In this document: one piece after another, positions 15,263 to 23,522 of the stretch
Layout: each line of letters opens with the position of its first letter
Position numbering within the stretch: position 1 is the stretch's first letter
NCBI GenBank assembly: GCA_017994695.1
Contig: JAGOKF010000011.1
Location: forward strand, 1 to 64,000
DNA length: 64,000 nt
DNA from: Myxococcota bacterium
GTDB lineage: Bacteria > Myxococcota_A > UBA9042 > DTJE01
Direction: 5' to 3'
Program-made: the position numbers and the translations under genes
Notes under the pieces: model-generated
Told to the model about the DNA's origin: nothing
The model's database searches: none
Seen by the model: the letters and a program-made list of their open reading frames with translations, nothing else

Positions 15263-16296
15263 CGACGGACCCGCGAACAGAGGCCCTCCTCGACGGCGAG
15301 GGGGCCCGGCGACTGATCGAGGCCCTCCAAGGCGCCCGGACCCTGCTGCTGACCACCCACGAAGGCCCCGATGCCGACGGTCTCGGGTCCGAACTGGCCC
15401 TCGCCCGGGCGCTTCGCCGCCTGGGGAAGCGGGTCTTCATCCGGAACACCGATCCCCCCGCCCGGCGCTTCCAGTTCCTGAACGAGGGCGGCGACCTGGT
15501 GGCCTTCCGCAACGAGGACCAGTCCCTGGTGCGGGACGCGGACCTGGTCCTGCTGGTGGACACCGCCGAACTGCGCCGCACCGGGCGGGTCGGCGAGGCG
15601 ATCCGGCGGCGGGAGGGGCCGACGCTGGCCCTGGATCACCACGCCGCCGGCGACGAGACCCTGCCGGGCCTCCTGGGCCCCGACTTCAGCAGCACCGGCG
15701 AGATGGTCGCGGGCCTGCTGTCGGGCCTGGGCGTTCCCCTGACCCCCGACCTGGCGGCCCCCCTCTACGCCGCGATCCTCTTCGACACCGCCCAGTTCCG
15801 CTTCTGCCGGAACGACCCCGGGACCTTCCGGGTCGCCGCCGCGCTGGTGGAGGCGGGGGCCGACGCCGAGGCCATCGGCAAGCGGCTGTTCGGGAGCGCC
15901 CGGAGGGATGCCCGGGTGCTGGAGGCCCGCATCCTGAACGACGCCCGCTTCGAGTGCCACGGGCGGCTGGCATGGGCCGCCGTGGAACCCCGTCACCTCC
16001 AGGGCCTCCAGGTGGACCGGGACGAAATCCGGTCCCTGGTGAACCTCCTGGGGGACATCGAAGGAGTCGAGGTCGCCTGCCTGTTCAAGTCCGGCGAGTC
16101 CACCCTGAAGGTGAGCCTGCGATCCCGCGGAAGGCACCCCGTGCTGCCCGTCGCCGAAGCCCTGGGAGGCGGGGGTCACCCCTTCGCCGCGGGGGCCGAC
16201 GTCCCCTGGGACCTGGCCACGGCCATCGACCGGACCCTGCCTTCGCTGCGCCGGATGCTGGGAGAGGACGGGGCGGGCGCTACTCCTCGCCCGTGA
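15259..16296 (+). CDS. DHH/DHHA1 phosphoesterase, NrnA-like
   Basis: 345 residues. It has the DHH domain with THEGPDADGLGS (His34, Asp38, Asp40 as Mn ligands), VDTAE near 100 and LALDHH near 120. The DHHA1 domain ends with GGGGHPFAAGA. This is the architecture of nanoRNase/pAp phosphatase NrnA, which degrades 2-5 nt RNAs, pAp or pGpG. The preceding Nudix enzyme would release 3',5'-ADP (pAp), a known NrnA substrate, so the pair may form a short CoA or nucleotide salvage step; this link is inference. The start overlaps the Nudix stop, and the 3' end overlaps the convergent stress-protein gene by 17 nt. Confidence 0.9.
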   Translation: MTTDPRTEALLDGEGARRLIEALQGARTLLLTTHEGPDADGLGSELALARALRRLGKRVFIRNTDPPARRFQFLNEGGDLVAFRNEDQSLVRDADLVLLVDTAELRRTGRVGEAIRRREGPTLALDHHAAGDETLPGLLGPDFSSTGEMVAGLLSGLGVPLTPDLAAPLYAAILFDTAQFRFCRNDPGTFRVAAALVEAGADAEAIGKRLFGSARRDARVLEARILNDARFECHGRLAWAAVEPRHLQGLQVDRDEIRSLVNLLGDIEGVEVACLFKSGESTLKVSLRSRGRHPVLPVAEALGGGGHPFAAGADVPWDLATAIDRTLPSLRRMLGEDGAGATPRP

Positions 16297-16774
16297 TGTC
16301 CTCGTCGGGGCGGTACTTGTCGGGCTTGATCGTCAGCACCATGCAGTGGGCCCGGCGCACGACCTTTTCCGTCTGACTGCCCAGCAGCATGTGCTTCACC
16401 CCGGTGTACCCGTGGCTGCCCAGCACGATCAGGTCCATCTTCTCCTGCCAGGCCATGCGGGCGATCTCCAGGTAGGGCTTTCCGGCCCGGACCTCGATGC
16501 GGACCTTGCGACGGTCCACCTCCGCCAGCCCGCCTTCCTCGAACAACTCGTTGACCCGCCGCCGGACTCCCGTCTGGATCCGCTCCATCTCCAGGGCCTG
16601 GCGCTCGATGTCCTCCCCCTTGTCGAAGGACGCGATGGGCTCCACCACGTGGAGCACGGTCACGTCCGCCCCGTACTGGCGGGCCAGTTTGAGGCCGATG
16701 TAGAAGGCCTTGCGCGAGGTGTCCGAGAAGTCCACCGGGATCAGGATCCTGTCGATCTTGAGGGTCACTTCCAT
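16280..16774 (-). CDS. Universal stress protein (UspA family)
   Basis: 164 residues, a single Usp domain. It begins ILIPVDFSDTS and contains the ATP-binding pattern VLGSHGYTG followed about nine residues later by GSQTEKVV, so it is probably an ATP-binding member. The start at 16774 has GGAAGGAGA upstream; upstream in-frame codons lack this. A charged C-terminal tail (DKYRPDEDITGEE) follows the core. It is last in a minus run with glgA and the carboxylase gene, 31 bp behind the latter. A role in stress or energy state is known only for the family. Confidence 0.93.
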   Translation of the reverse strand: MEVTLKIDRILIPVDFSDTSRKAFYIGLKLARQYGADVTVLHVVEPIASFDKGEDIERQALEMERIQTGVRRRVNELFEEGGLAEVDRRKVRIEVRAGKPYLEIARMAWQEKMDLIVLGSHGYTGVKHMLLGSQTEKVVRRAHCMVLTIKPDKYRPDEDITGEE

Positions 16775-16805
16775 GGCGCATCTCCTTCCGGAATCTTCCC
16801 GACGG

Positions 16806-18365
16806 TCAGAGCGGGATGTTACCATGCTTCCGGGGCGGATTGGAGTCCCGTTTCTCCTGGAGGGTCTGGAGGGCCGCCGCCAGGTACCGCCGGGTGTCCC
16901 GGGGGGCGATCACCGCGTCCACGAAACCCCATTCCGCGGCCTGGTAGGGGTTCGCGAACCGCTCCCGGTAGGCTTCGATCAGGGCCGACCGGGCCGCCTC
17001 GGGGTCCTTCGCCTCCTGGAGGGACTTCCGGTGCAGCACCTCGATGGCCGCCTCGGGGCCCATCACGGCAATCTCGGCCGAGGGCCAGGCCAGGTTCAGG
17101 TCCCCCCGCATGTGCCTTGACGACATCACGATGTAGGCGCCGCCGTAGGCCTTCCGGAGGATCACGGTGAGTTTCGGGACCGTCGCCTCGGCATAGGCGT
17201 AGATCAGTTTCGCCCCGTGGCGAATCAGGCCGCCGGCCTCCTGGTCCACCCCCGGCAGGAATCCCGGCGTGTCCACCAGCGTCAGCAGGGGGATGTGGAA
17301 CGCGTCGCAGAACCGGACGAACCGGGCCCCCTTCACGCTCGCGTCCACGTCCAGGCATCCCGCCAAGTGGGCCGGCTGGTTCGCGACCACCCCGACGGTC
17401 CGGCCGCCCAGGCGGGCAAAGGCGGTCACGAGGTTCCTGGCGTGGAGGGGCAGGACCTCCAGGTACCGGGCATCGTCCACCACCCTGGCGACGACATCCC
17501 GGACGTCGTAGGGGCGCTGGGACTCGGTGGGAACCACCTCGTCCAGCACCGGATCCACCCGGTCCGGGGGATCCTCGGTGGCCACCCGGGGCGGGTCCGA
17601 CTGGTTGTTCTGGGGCAGGTAGGACAGGAGTTCCCGGATCAGTTCCAGGGCCCCCTCCTCGTCCGGGGCGGCGAAGTGGGCCACCCCGCTCCGGCAGGCG
17701 TGCATGGCCGCCCCCCCGAGTTCCTCCTTCGTGACCTCCTCGTGGGTGACGGTCCGGATCACGTCGGGGCCCGTGATGAACATGTGACTACCACGCTCGG
17801 TCATCACCACGAAGTCCGTGATCCCCGGGGAATAGACTGCGCCTCCCGCACAGGGACCGAGGATGGCCGAGATCTGCGGGATCACCCCGGACGCGAGGGT
17901 GTTCCGCAGGAAGATTTCCGCGTAGCCGGACAGGGCCACCACCCCCTCCTGGATCCGGGCGCCGCCCGAGTCGTTCAGGGCGATGAGGGGGCAGCCGACC
18001 TTCAAGGCCATGTCCTGCACCTTGCAGATCTTCCGGGCGTGGGCCACCCCCAGGGATCCGCCGAGCACCGTGAAGTCCTGGGAATAGACGCAGACCGGCC
18101 TGCCGTCGATGCGCCCGAAGCCCGCCACCACCCCGTCCCCCGGAAAGTCCTGGGCTTCCATGCCGAAGTCGGTGCAGTGGTGGCGCACGAAGGCGTCGGT
18201 CTCCACGAAGGACCCGGGGTCCAGCAGCAGCCCGAGGCGCTCCCTGGCCGACAGATGCCCCTCGGCCCGGCGCCGCTGCTGCTTCTCCGGTCCCCCGCCG
18301 GCCTGGGCCCGGCGTTCCATCTCGGCCAGGCGGTCCGCCTGCTTCTGCCGATCCTGCCGACTCAT
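16806..18365 (-). CDS. Acyl-CoA carboxylase carboxyltransferase subunit
   Basis: 519 residues, the size of PccB/AccD5-type beta subunits. An N-terminal helical region carries HLSARERLGLLLDPGSF. The carboxyltransferase N-half has NDSGGARIQEGV and GPCAGGAVYSP, which form the oxyanion-hole loops. The C-half has VDTPGFLPGVDQE and KAYGGAYIVM, and GPEAAIEVL near the end. It transfers CO2 from carboxy-biotin to an acyl-CoA, typically propionyl- or methylmalonyl-type substrates. The biotin carboxylase subunit is not in the window. Its ATG overlaps the glgA stop, an unusual pairing of acyl-CoA and glycogen metabolism. Confidence 0.93.
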   Translation of the reverse strand: MSRQDRQKQADRLAEMERRAQAGGGPEKQQRRRAEGHLSARERLGLLLDPGSFVETDAFVRHHCTDFGMEAQDFPGDGVVAGFGRIDGRPVCVYSQDFTVLGGSLGVAHARKICKVQDMALKVGCPLIALNDSGGARIQEGVVALSGYAEIFLRNTLASGVIPQISAILGPCAGGAVYSPGITDFVVMTERGSHMFITGPDVIRTVTHEEVTKEELGGAAMHACRSGVAHFAAPDEEGALELIRELLSYLPQNNQSDPPRVATEDPPDRVDPVLDEVVPTESQRPYDVRDVVARVVDDARYLEVLPLHARNLVTAFARLGGRTVGVVANQPAHLAGCLDVDASVKGARFVRFCDAFHIPLLTLVDTPGFLPGVDQEAGGLIRHGAKLIYAYAEATVPKLTVILRKAYGGAYIVMSSRHMRGDLNLAWPSAEIAVMGPEAAIEVLHRKSLQEAKDPEAARSALIEAYRERFANPYQAAEWGFVDAVIAPRDTRRYLAAALQTLQEKRDSNPPRKHGNIPL

Positions 18366-19804
18366 GTCGTCCTTCCTTCCTCGGCGGCCCGGTAGAGGTC
18401 GTCGTAGTCCCGGGCCGACCGGTGCCAGGAGAAGTCCTCGGCCATCCCCCGCCTCCGGACCCGGTCCCACTGGTCCGGGTCCTGCCACAGCCATCCGGCC
18501 CGCAGAAGCGCCCGCCCCAGGGCCTCCCGGTCGAAGGACCGGAACCGGATGCCGTTTCCCCCCTCCGGGTCCTCGTCCACGTCCCGGACCGTGTCGGCCA
18601 GCCCACCGACGGCCCGGACCAGGGGCAGCGTGCCGTAGCGCAGCGAGAACATCTGGTTCAGGCCGCAGGGCTCGTATTCCGAGGGCATCAGGAAGGCGTC
18701 GGCCCCCGCCTCGATCCGGTGCGCCAGGGCCTCGTCCATCCCGACGCGCAAGGCGACCCGGTCCGGGTGTTCCTGCCGGGCCTGCTCCCATGCCTTCCGG
18801 ATGGTTTCATCCCCGCTTCCCAGGACCACCACCGCCCCGCCGGTCAGCAGCAGGTCCGGCAGCGCCTGGATCACCAGACCGTGCCCCTTCTGGCGGTCCA
18901 TCCTGCCGACCATCCCGAAGAGGGGCCCCCGGGGAACCGGCAGCCCGACCTCCCGGCACAGCGCCTCGCGGCAGGCCGTCTTGCCCCGGAGGTCCTCCGC
19001 CGAGTAGCGGGCCGGGATCAGGGGATCCGTCTCCGGGGACCAGGTTTCCTGGTCGATGCCGTTCAGGATGCCCCGGAAGCGGGGTCCCAGGGCTCGGAGC
19101 ACCCCGTCCATCCCGGCGCCCCGCTCCGGGGTCAGGACCTCCCGGGCGTAGGAAGGGCTGACCGTGTTCACCTGGTCGGAAAAGACGATCCCGGTCTTCA
19201 GGAACGAGACCTGTCCGTAGAACTCCACGGCTCCCGGGTGGAACAGCGCCCGGGGAATCCCCGCCTCGGGCAGCCGTTCCGGCGGGAAGTTGCCCTGGTA
19301 GGCCAGGTTGTGGATCGTGAAGACCCGCCGGGGGTCCTCCCGCCCGGCGAGCGCCAGGTACAGGGGCACCAGGCCCGCCTGCCAGTCGTGGCAGTGCACC
19401 ACGTCCGGCCGCAGGTCCAGGACCTCGACGGTCTTCAACACCGCCCCGGCGAAGAAGGCGAAGCGGATCGCGTTGTCCGGGTAGTCCTGGCCCCGAGGTC
19501 CGTAGAGCGTCTCCCGGTCGAACCACTCGTCGCACCGGAGCAGCCACACCGCGGTCCCCCTCGGCCGATCCGACCGGAAGACCTGGAACCAGCAGGTCCG
19601 TGGCCCGATGGTGACCGGGAACTCCAGGTCGGTCTGCCGGAACGGAATCCCCGCTTCCCGGACCGTCCGGTAGAAGGGGGTGATCACGTGGGTCCGGTGC
19701 CCCAAGCCGGCCTGGGCCTCCGGGAGGGCCCCGACCACGTCGGCCAGGCCCCCGGTCTTGCTGTAGGGAAAGACCTCCGAGGCCACGTGAACGATGCACC
19801 CCAT
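18362..19804 (-). CDS. glgA: Glycogen synthase (ADP-glucose type, GT5)
   Basis: 480 residues, the standard length. It extends alpha-1,4-glucan chains from ADP-glucose. The N-terminal KTGGLADVVGALP (Lys16 region) binds the nucleotide diphosphate. The HCHDWQAGLVP motif, TIHNLAYQG, GILNGID, GRMDRQKGH and the C-terminal MPSEYEPCGLNQMFSLRYGT all match GlgA. It is followed in the operon by the acyl-CoA carboxylase subunit (4-nt overlap) and the stress protein. A small gene of unknown function lies 24 bp upstream. No glgB, glgC or glgP is in the window. Confidence 0.95.
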   Translation of the reverse strand: MGCIVHVASEVFPYSKTGGLADVVGALPEAQAGLGHRTHVITPFYRTVREAGIPFRQTDLEFPVTIGPRTCWFQVFRSDRPRGTAVWLLRCDEWFDRETLYGPRGQDYPDNAIRFAFFAGAVLKTVEVLDLRPDVVHCHDWQAGLVPLYLALAGREDPRRVFTIHNLAYQGNFPPERLPEAGIPRALFHPGAVEFYGQVSFLKTGIVFSDQVNTVSPSYAREVLTPERGAGMDGVLRALGPRFRGILNGIDQETWSPETDPLIPARYSAEDLRGKTACREALCREVGLPVPRGPLFGMVGRMDRQKGHGLVIQALPDLLLTGGAVVVLGSGDETIRKAWEQARQEHPDRVALRVGMDEALAHRIEAGADAFLMPSEYEPCGLNQMFSLRYGTLPLVRAVGGLADTVRDVDEDPEGGNGIRFRSFDREALGRALLRAGWLWQDPDQWDRVRRRGMAEDFSWHRSARDYDDLYRAAEEGRTT

Positions 19805-19828
19805 CGTGCCTCCCAGGGGAAAGGGGCG

Positions 19829-20170
19829 TCAGGAGGAGGGGCCGCCCCCCGGCGCCGCACCCGCCGATCCCCGGGCCGCGGGGCGCAGTGCCAGCCACTC
19901 GCCCCACGTCCCCTGGCCCCACTGCCGGTAGCGACTGGCCTCGAAGCCCCGGTGATCCAGTTCGGCCAGGAAGCGCTGGAGCAGCGTCTCGAAATCCGGG
20001 GCGTCCCGGACCACGAACTGCAGCAGGAAATGGTAGGGGTCCGAGCACTGGGTCTCGGCGTACAGGCGCGTCCGGTTCCGGTCGGTCCGGGCGAAGACCG
20101 TGACCTGGAAGACCACCGTCCTCCCCAGTTTCGTGGCCTCCAACTGGAAACGCCCGTGTTCCTGCATCAT
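19829..20170 (-). CDS. Small protein upstream of glgA, probably leaderless
   Basis: 113 residues and not recognised. It has an alpha/beta character with Thr/Arg/Phe-rich strands (RTVVFQVTVFARTD, HFLLQFVVRD) and a Pro/Gly/Ala-rich disordered tail of about 25 residues. There is no signal peptide. The frame allows a start at 20197, but a good promoter pair (TTGACG, 17 nt, GACAAT) overlaps that region. Its predicted +1 coincides with the ATG at 20170, so a leaderless message starting there is preferred. glgA follows 24 bp downstream and may depend on this promoter. No function is proposed. Confidence 0.6.
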   Translation of the reverse strand: MMQEHGRFQLEATKLGRTVVFQVTVFARTDRNRTRLYAETQCSDPYHFLLQFVVRDAPDFETLLQRFLAELDHRGFEASRYRQWGQGTWGEWLALRPAARGSAGAAPGGGPSS

Positions 20171-20176
20171 GGCGGG

Positions 20177-20205
20177 ATTGTCCGTCCCCGGTTCCATTCC
20201 GTCAA
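20177..20205 (-). promoter_or_regulatory. Candidate promoter for the glgA run (leaderless)
   Basis: On the minus strand TTGACG (20205-20200), 17 nt, GACAAT (20182-20177). Six bases separate the -10 from an ATG at 20170, so transcription would start at the start codon. Confidence 0.5.
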
Positions 20206-20270
20206 GAGAATGGGCCTTGCTGGCTCCGCCGTCCGCGGCGATCCCGCCCGGAAGGTTTTTTCCCCATCGA

Positions 20271-20300
20271 TTGACGGAACCTCCGGGAAGCGGTATAAAC
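20271..20300 (+). promoter_or_regulatory. Candidate promoter for the PilZ gene
   Basis: TTGACG (20271-20276), 18-nt spacer, TATAAA (20295-20300). It is one of the best sigma-70-like pairs in the window and diverges from the glgA-side promoter. Confidence 0.55.
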
Positions 20301-20366
20301 AGCCTGTTTCAACAGGAATCGGAAACCTCGGCCAGCGTCGTGGTTTCACCTTGCGAGGGTGCACCG

Positions 20367-21050
20367 GTGGACGTTCGCGGGCGTTCGGGGGAGACAAGGC
20401 TTCCATCGACCTTCCGGGCCCGGGTCTCCCTGGACGGCCGGCAGGGCATGGGCGTCGCGGTGAACCTGTCCAGCGAGGGGCTGTGCCTCCACACCGATGT
20501 GGTGTTCCGGTCCGGACAGCAGGTCGATCTGGGGCTCGAGGTCCCGGAATGGAAGGACGCCCTGGCGCTGGCCACCGAGGTCCGCTGGGTGCGGGAGGTC
20601 TCGCCCCTGCTGGAGCCCCTGTGGACCTACGAGGCGGGGCTCCTGGTCAGGCAGCCTCCGCCGTCCTACCTGGAACTGGTCGAGCAGTATTCCCGGCGGT
20701 TCCTGGACCAGCGGGACGATCCCCGCTTTCCCCGGGAGATGCGCGTCCAGCTCTCGGGCCCGGGGACCTGGGAAATGACCTTCGCCCGGAACATCGGGCG
20801 CAAGGGCCTGTTCATCCGGACCCGCCAGGCGATCCCGCCGGGATCGCTGGTGGAGGTCCATCTCTACCTGCCCGGACTGGACCGGCCGGTCCCGATGCGG
20901 GCCGAGGTGATCCACCACGTCACGACGGAGAAGGCGATGATGGTCGGGAGCGAGCCCGGAATCGGCGTCCGCCTGGGCACGGTCCCGGAATGGGCCCGGG
21001 AGACCTACCTGGCGTTCCTCCGATCCCTCGAAAAGGGCCCTTCCCGCTGA
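20367..21050 (+). CDS. Tandem PilZ-domain protein
   Basis: 227 residues. Two PilZ-type beta-barrels are separated by a helical linker near residue 100. The first has RLPSTFR and NLSSEG, matching the c-di-GMP pattern (Arg-rich loop plus NxSxxG). The second has DDPRFPREMR and NIGRKG, where the usual Ser is Gly. The first barrel is therefore the more likely ligand site. There is no signal or membrane segment. The start GTG at 20367 has GAGGGT 6 nt before it; an in-frame GTG at 20340 is an alternative. It probably reports c-di-GMP levels to an output not encoded next to it. An HD-GYP phosphodiesterase lies elsewhere in the window. Confidence 0.82.
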   Translation: MDVRGRSGETRLPSTFRARVSLDGRQGMGVAVNLSSEGLCLHTDVVFRSGQQVDLGLEVPEWKDALALATEVRWVREVSPLLEPLWTYEAGLLVRQPPPSYLELVEQYSRRFLDQRDDPRFPREMRVQLSGPGTWEMTFARNIGRKGLFIRTRQAIPPGSLVEVHLYLPGLDRPVPMRAEVIHHVTTEKAMMVGSEPGIGVRLGTVPEWARETYLAFLRSLEKGPSR

Positions 21051-21090
21051 CCCGCCCCCCTTTCCCGAAGACGTGGCACAATCTGCGTCG

Positions 21091-22785
21091 ATGAAGGATC
21101 GCCTCCCCGGTCGGACGTCCCTGCTGGCGGGAATTGCCATCGCGCTCTACCTGGCGCTGCTGGTGGGCCCCCGGCTGGACCCCTGGACCTTCCTGTTCCG
21201 GGACGGGTCCTTCTACGCCCAGACGGCCCGGGCCCTGGAGCAGGAGGGGACCCTCCGCCAGGAAACCGTGCAGCCCCGGTCCTGGTACGACGGCAGCCTT
21301 CCGTGGTACCGGAACGTCGACGATGCATGGTCCAACGTGTCCGTCGGCGCCGACGGGGAGTGGTACCCGAAGCACTCCTACCTCGCGCCGCTGATCGCCC
21401 TTCCCTTCCAGTGGGCCCTTGGACCCTGGGGGCTGCTGGTCTTCAACCTGGCGGCCCTCTTCGTCGGACTGTTCCTGGGCTACCGGCTGGCGGCGATCAC
21501 CACCGGGGAGTTCCCGGCCCTGGCGGCCCTGGGCCTGGTCCTCGCCTCCCCCCTGGTTCCCTGGATCGCCTACGCCTTCAGCCACGACGTCCTTTGCGGT
21601 TCCCTGGTCGCGATCGCCGCCTGGTCGATGGCGACGGGGCGCATGGTCCCGTCGGGGCTGGCGACGGGCCTGGCCCTGGTGGCCAAGCCCACCAATGCGG
21701 TCCTCCTGGTGCCGCTGCTGCTGGCATGGTTCCCGGGCGGGAGGATCGGGGGGCTCCTGCGGTTCGCGGCGGGATCCTTGCTGCCGCTGGCGGCCTACGG
21801 CATCGCCAACTGGCGGATGTACGGGGCGCCCTGGACGACCTCCTACCACCGCATCCTGACCGTCCGGAACGGGGTTCCGGAGATCGTCTCCTACGGGCAG
21901 GCCTTCGACTTCCCCCTGGCCCGGGGGATCCGGCGGTTCTTCCAGCCGTCGCCCGAAGGGGAGGTCTGGCCGATGGCCTTCCCGGCCGTGCTGGCATGGC
22001 TCGGGGTGCCGTTCCTGGCCCGCCGGCACTGGCGGCTGGCCCTGGGACTCGCCGCGGCCTTTGCCGGCTTCGTCTTGACCTTCGGGAAGTACCGCTACGG
22101 CGGCGCCCGATTCTTCCTGCCGATGCTGGTCCTGGCCCCCGTTCCCGGGGCCGCCATGGTGGACGCCGCGGCCCGGTTCCTCGACGGGGCCGCCGGGGTG
22201 ATCCGGCGCCGGGCAGGGGCCCTTCCCCGGGGCTGGATTCCGGTCCTGGGGCTGGTGTCGCTGGCGCTGCTGGCAGGGGCGATCCGCTGGGTCCGCACCC
22301 GGGGAATCCCTCCCGAGGGAACCACCCTCGCCTCCTCGGTGGAACGCCTCGAGGTCCGACTGGGAGACGTCCCCTGCGACTACTTCAACCTGGCCCACCG
22401 CCGGTGGGAGTGCAGCGGGCTGGATCGGAGCGCGGATCGCTTCACGGGGTCCCCCGCCGGGACGGAATGCGAGGACTGGTGGGACGGGCAGGCGGTCTAT
22501 CTTCCTCCGGGGCCGAAGGGACACGACCGGCGCATCGACTGGCGCCCCTCCACGGCGGGAAGCGGGTTCCGGATGCGATGGGGACGCACGGAACGGGGAC
22601 CCCCGCTGGAGGTGCGGGTGCTGGTCCAGGGTCGGGAGGCCTGGCGGCGCGTCCTCGAGGAGGGATCGGCCCGGGGGGAGGGGGATGTGGCGATGTCCTG
22701 GGAGTCCGGCACGACCTTCACGATCGAGGTGGGACCGGCCGGGGCGCCGGGAGCGGTCTGCCTGGACCTCCTCCCCGCCCCCTGA
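21091..22785 (+). CDS. Multi-pass membrane protein, GT-C-like
   Basis: 564 residues. About ten hydrophobic segments fill residues 10-420. The rest is a soluble domain of about 140 residues with three cysteines and several Trp. The first loop, with FRDGSFYAQTARALEQEG and later EWYPKHSYLAPLIALP, follows the layout of GT-C enzymes (acidic residues in loop 1, then an aromatic/His segment), as in ArnT/PMT-like proteins. It would use a lipid-linked sugar at the periplasmic face. The family match is by architecture only. The start at 21091 lacks a clear Shine-Dalgarno; a GTG at 21073 is possible. Confidence 0.65.
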   Translation: MKDRLPGRTSLLAGIAIALYLALLVGPRLDPWTFLFRDGSFYAQTARALEQEGTLRQETVQPRSWYDGSLPWYRNVDDAWSNVSVGADGEWYPKHSYLAPLIALPFQWALGPWGLLVFNLAALFVGLFLGYRLAAITTGEFPALAALGLVLASPLVPWIAYAFSHDVLCGSLVAIAAWSMATGRMVPSGLATGLALVAKPTNAVLLVPLLLAWFPGGRIGGLLRFAAGSLLPLAAYGIANWRMYGAPWTTSYHRILTVRNGVPEIVSYGQAFDFPLARGIRRFFQPSPEGEVWPMAFPAVLAWLGVPFLARRHWRLALGLAAAFAGFVLTFGKYRYGGARFFLPMLVLAPVPGAAMVDAAARFLDGAAGVIRRRAGALPRGWIPVLGLVSLALLAGAIRWVRTRGIPPEGTTLASSVERLEVRLGDVPCDYFNLAHRRWECSGLDRSADRFTGSPAGTECEDWWDGQAVYLPPGPKGHDRRIDWRPSTAGSGFRMRWGRTERGPPLEVRVLVQGREAWRRVLEEGSARGEGDVAMSWESGTTFTIEVGPAGAPGAVCLDLLPAP

Positions 22786-22792
22786 TCCCGGG

Positions 22793-23500
22793 TCACGCTC
22801 CCCCGAGGACCGGGGGAGCCTCCATCCGCTTCAACTGGTCCGTGGACAGCAGCATCTCGGGACGGTCGAGGGCCTCGCCCTTCAGCAGGCGGACCTCGGC
22901 CGTGGCCCCTCCGAACTGGATCATGTCCAGGTGCCTGACCCGGGTCCGGGACTCCACCGTGCGTCCCTGGATCCGGACGGGCCCCGGAGCCCCTTCGACC
23001 GGCACCGCGAAGACCCCGCAGGATCCGAAATTCTCGAGCAGCAGCCAGGTCCCCTGGAGGCCCGGGACCGGCAGGTCCGTGCCGCTCCCGCCCAGCAGGA
23101 ACTCCCGCCGCCGACACAGGTAGGTCTGGGAGAGATGGCCTCCCGATCCCTCGGGCGGCGTGACCAGCAGGTGGACCGCCACGTCGGACACCGCCCCCCC
23201 CTCCGCCAGCCAGAGGTGCACGTCCCCCAGGCGCATCACGCTACCGACCTCCAGGTCGTCGGACCAGCGATCCATGCGCTCCCCGTTGACGAAGACCGGG
23301 GCCTCCTCCACCCGGCGCAGGTGGAAGCGCCCCTCGACGAAGGACAGCAGCACGTGGTGGGCCGCCACCGAGGGCAGCTGGATCCGCACCTGGTTGTCCT
23401 CGGCGGACCCCACGGCCACGACGCTCTGCCGGATGCGGTACCGGTAGATGCGCCGCCCCGTGTCGATCAGCAGCCAGAACTCGGCAGGCAGTTCGGCCAT
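22793..23500 (-). CDS. FHA-domain protein
   Basis: 235 residues. The N-terminal FHA domain (about 20-100) shows VVAVGSAEDNQVRIQLPSVAAHHVLL, close to the Gly-Ser-Asn-His pattern that binds phosphothreonine, and later VFVNGERM. The second half repeats a beta-rich pattern and may be a degenerate second FHA domain. It has no signal peptide. GGGAGGAGG precedes the ATG. It lies 22 bp behind valS, last in the ftsY-valS-FHA run. The partner kinase is not in the window. Confidence 0.82.
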   Translation of the reverse strand: MAELPAEFWLLIDTGRRIYRYRIRQSVVAVGSAEDNQVRIQLPSVAAHHVLLSFVEGRFHLRRVEEAPVFVNGERMDRWSDDLEVGSVMRLGDVHLWLAEGGAVSDVAVHLLVTPPEGSGGHLSQTYLCRRREFLLGGSGTDLPVPGLQGTWLLLENFGSCGVFAVPVEGAPGPVRIQGRTVESRTRVRHLDMIQFGGATAEVRLLKGEALDRPEMLLSTDQLKRMEAPPVLGGA

Positions 23501-23522
23501 CGGAACCTCCTCCCGGGACGGC

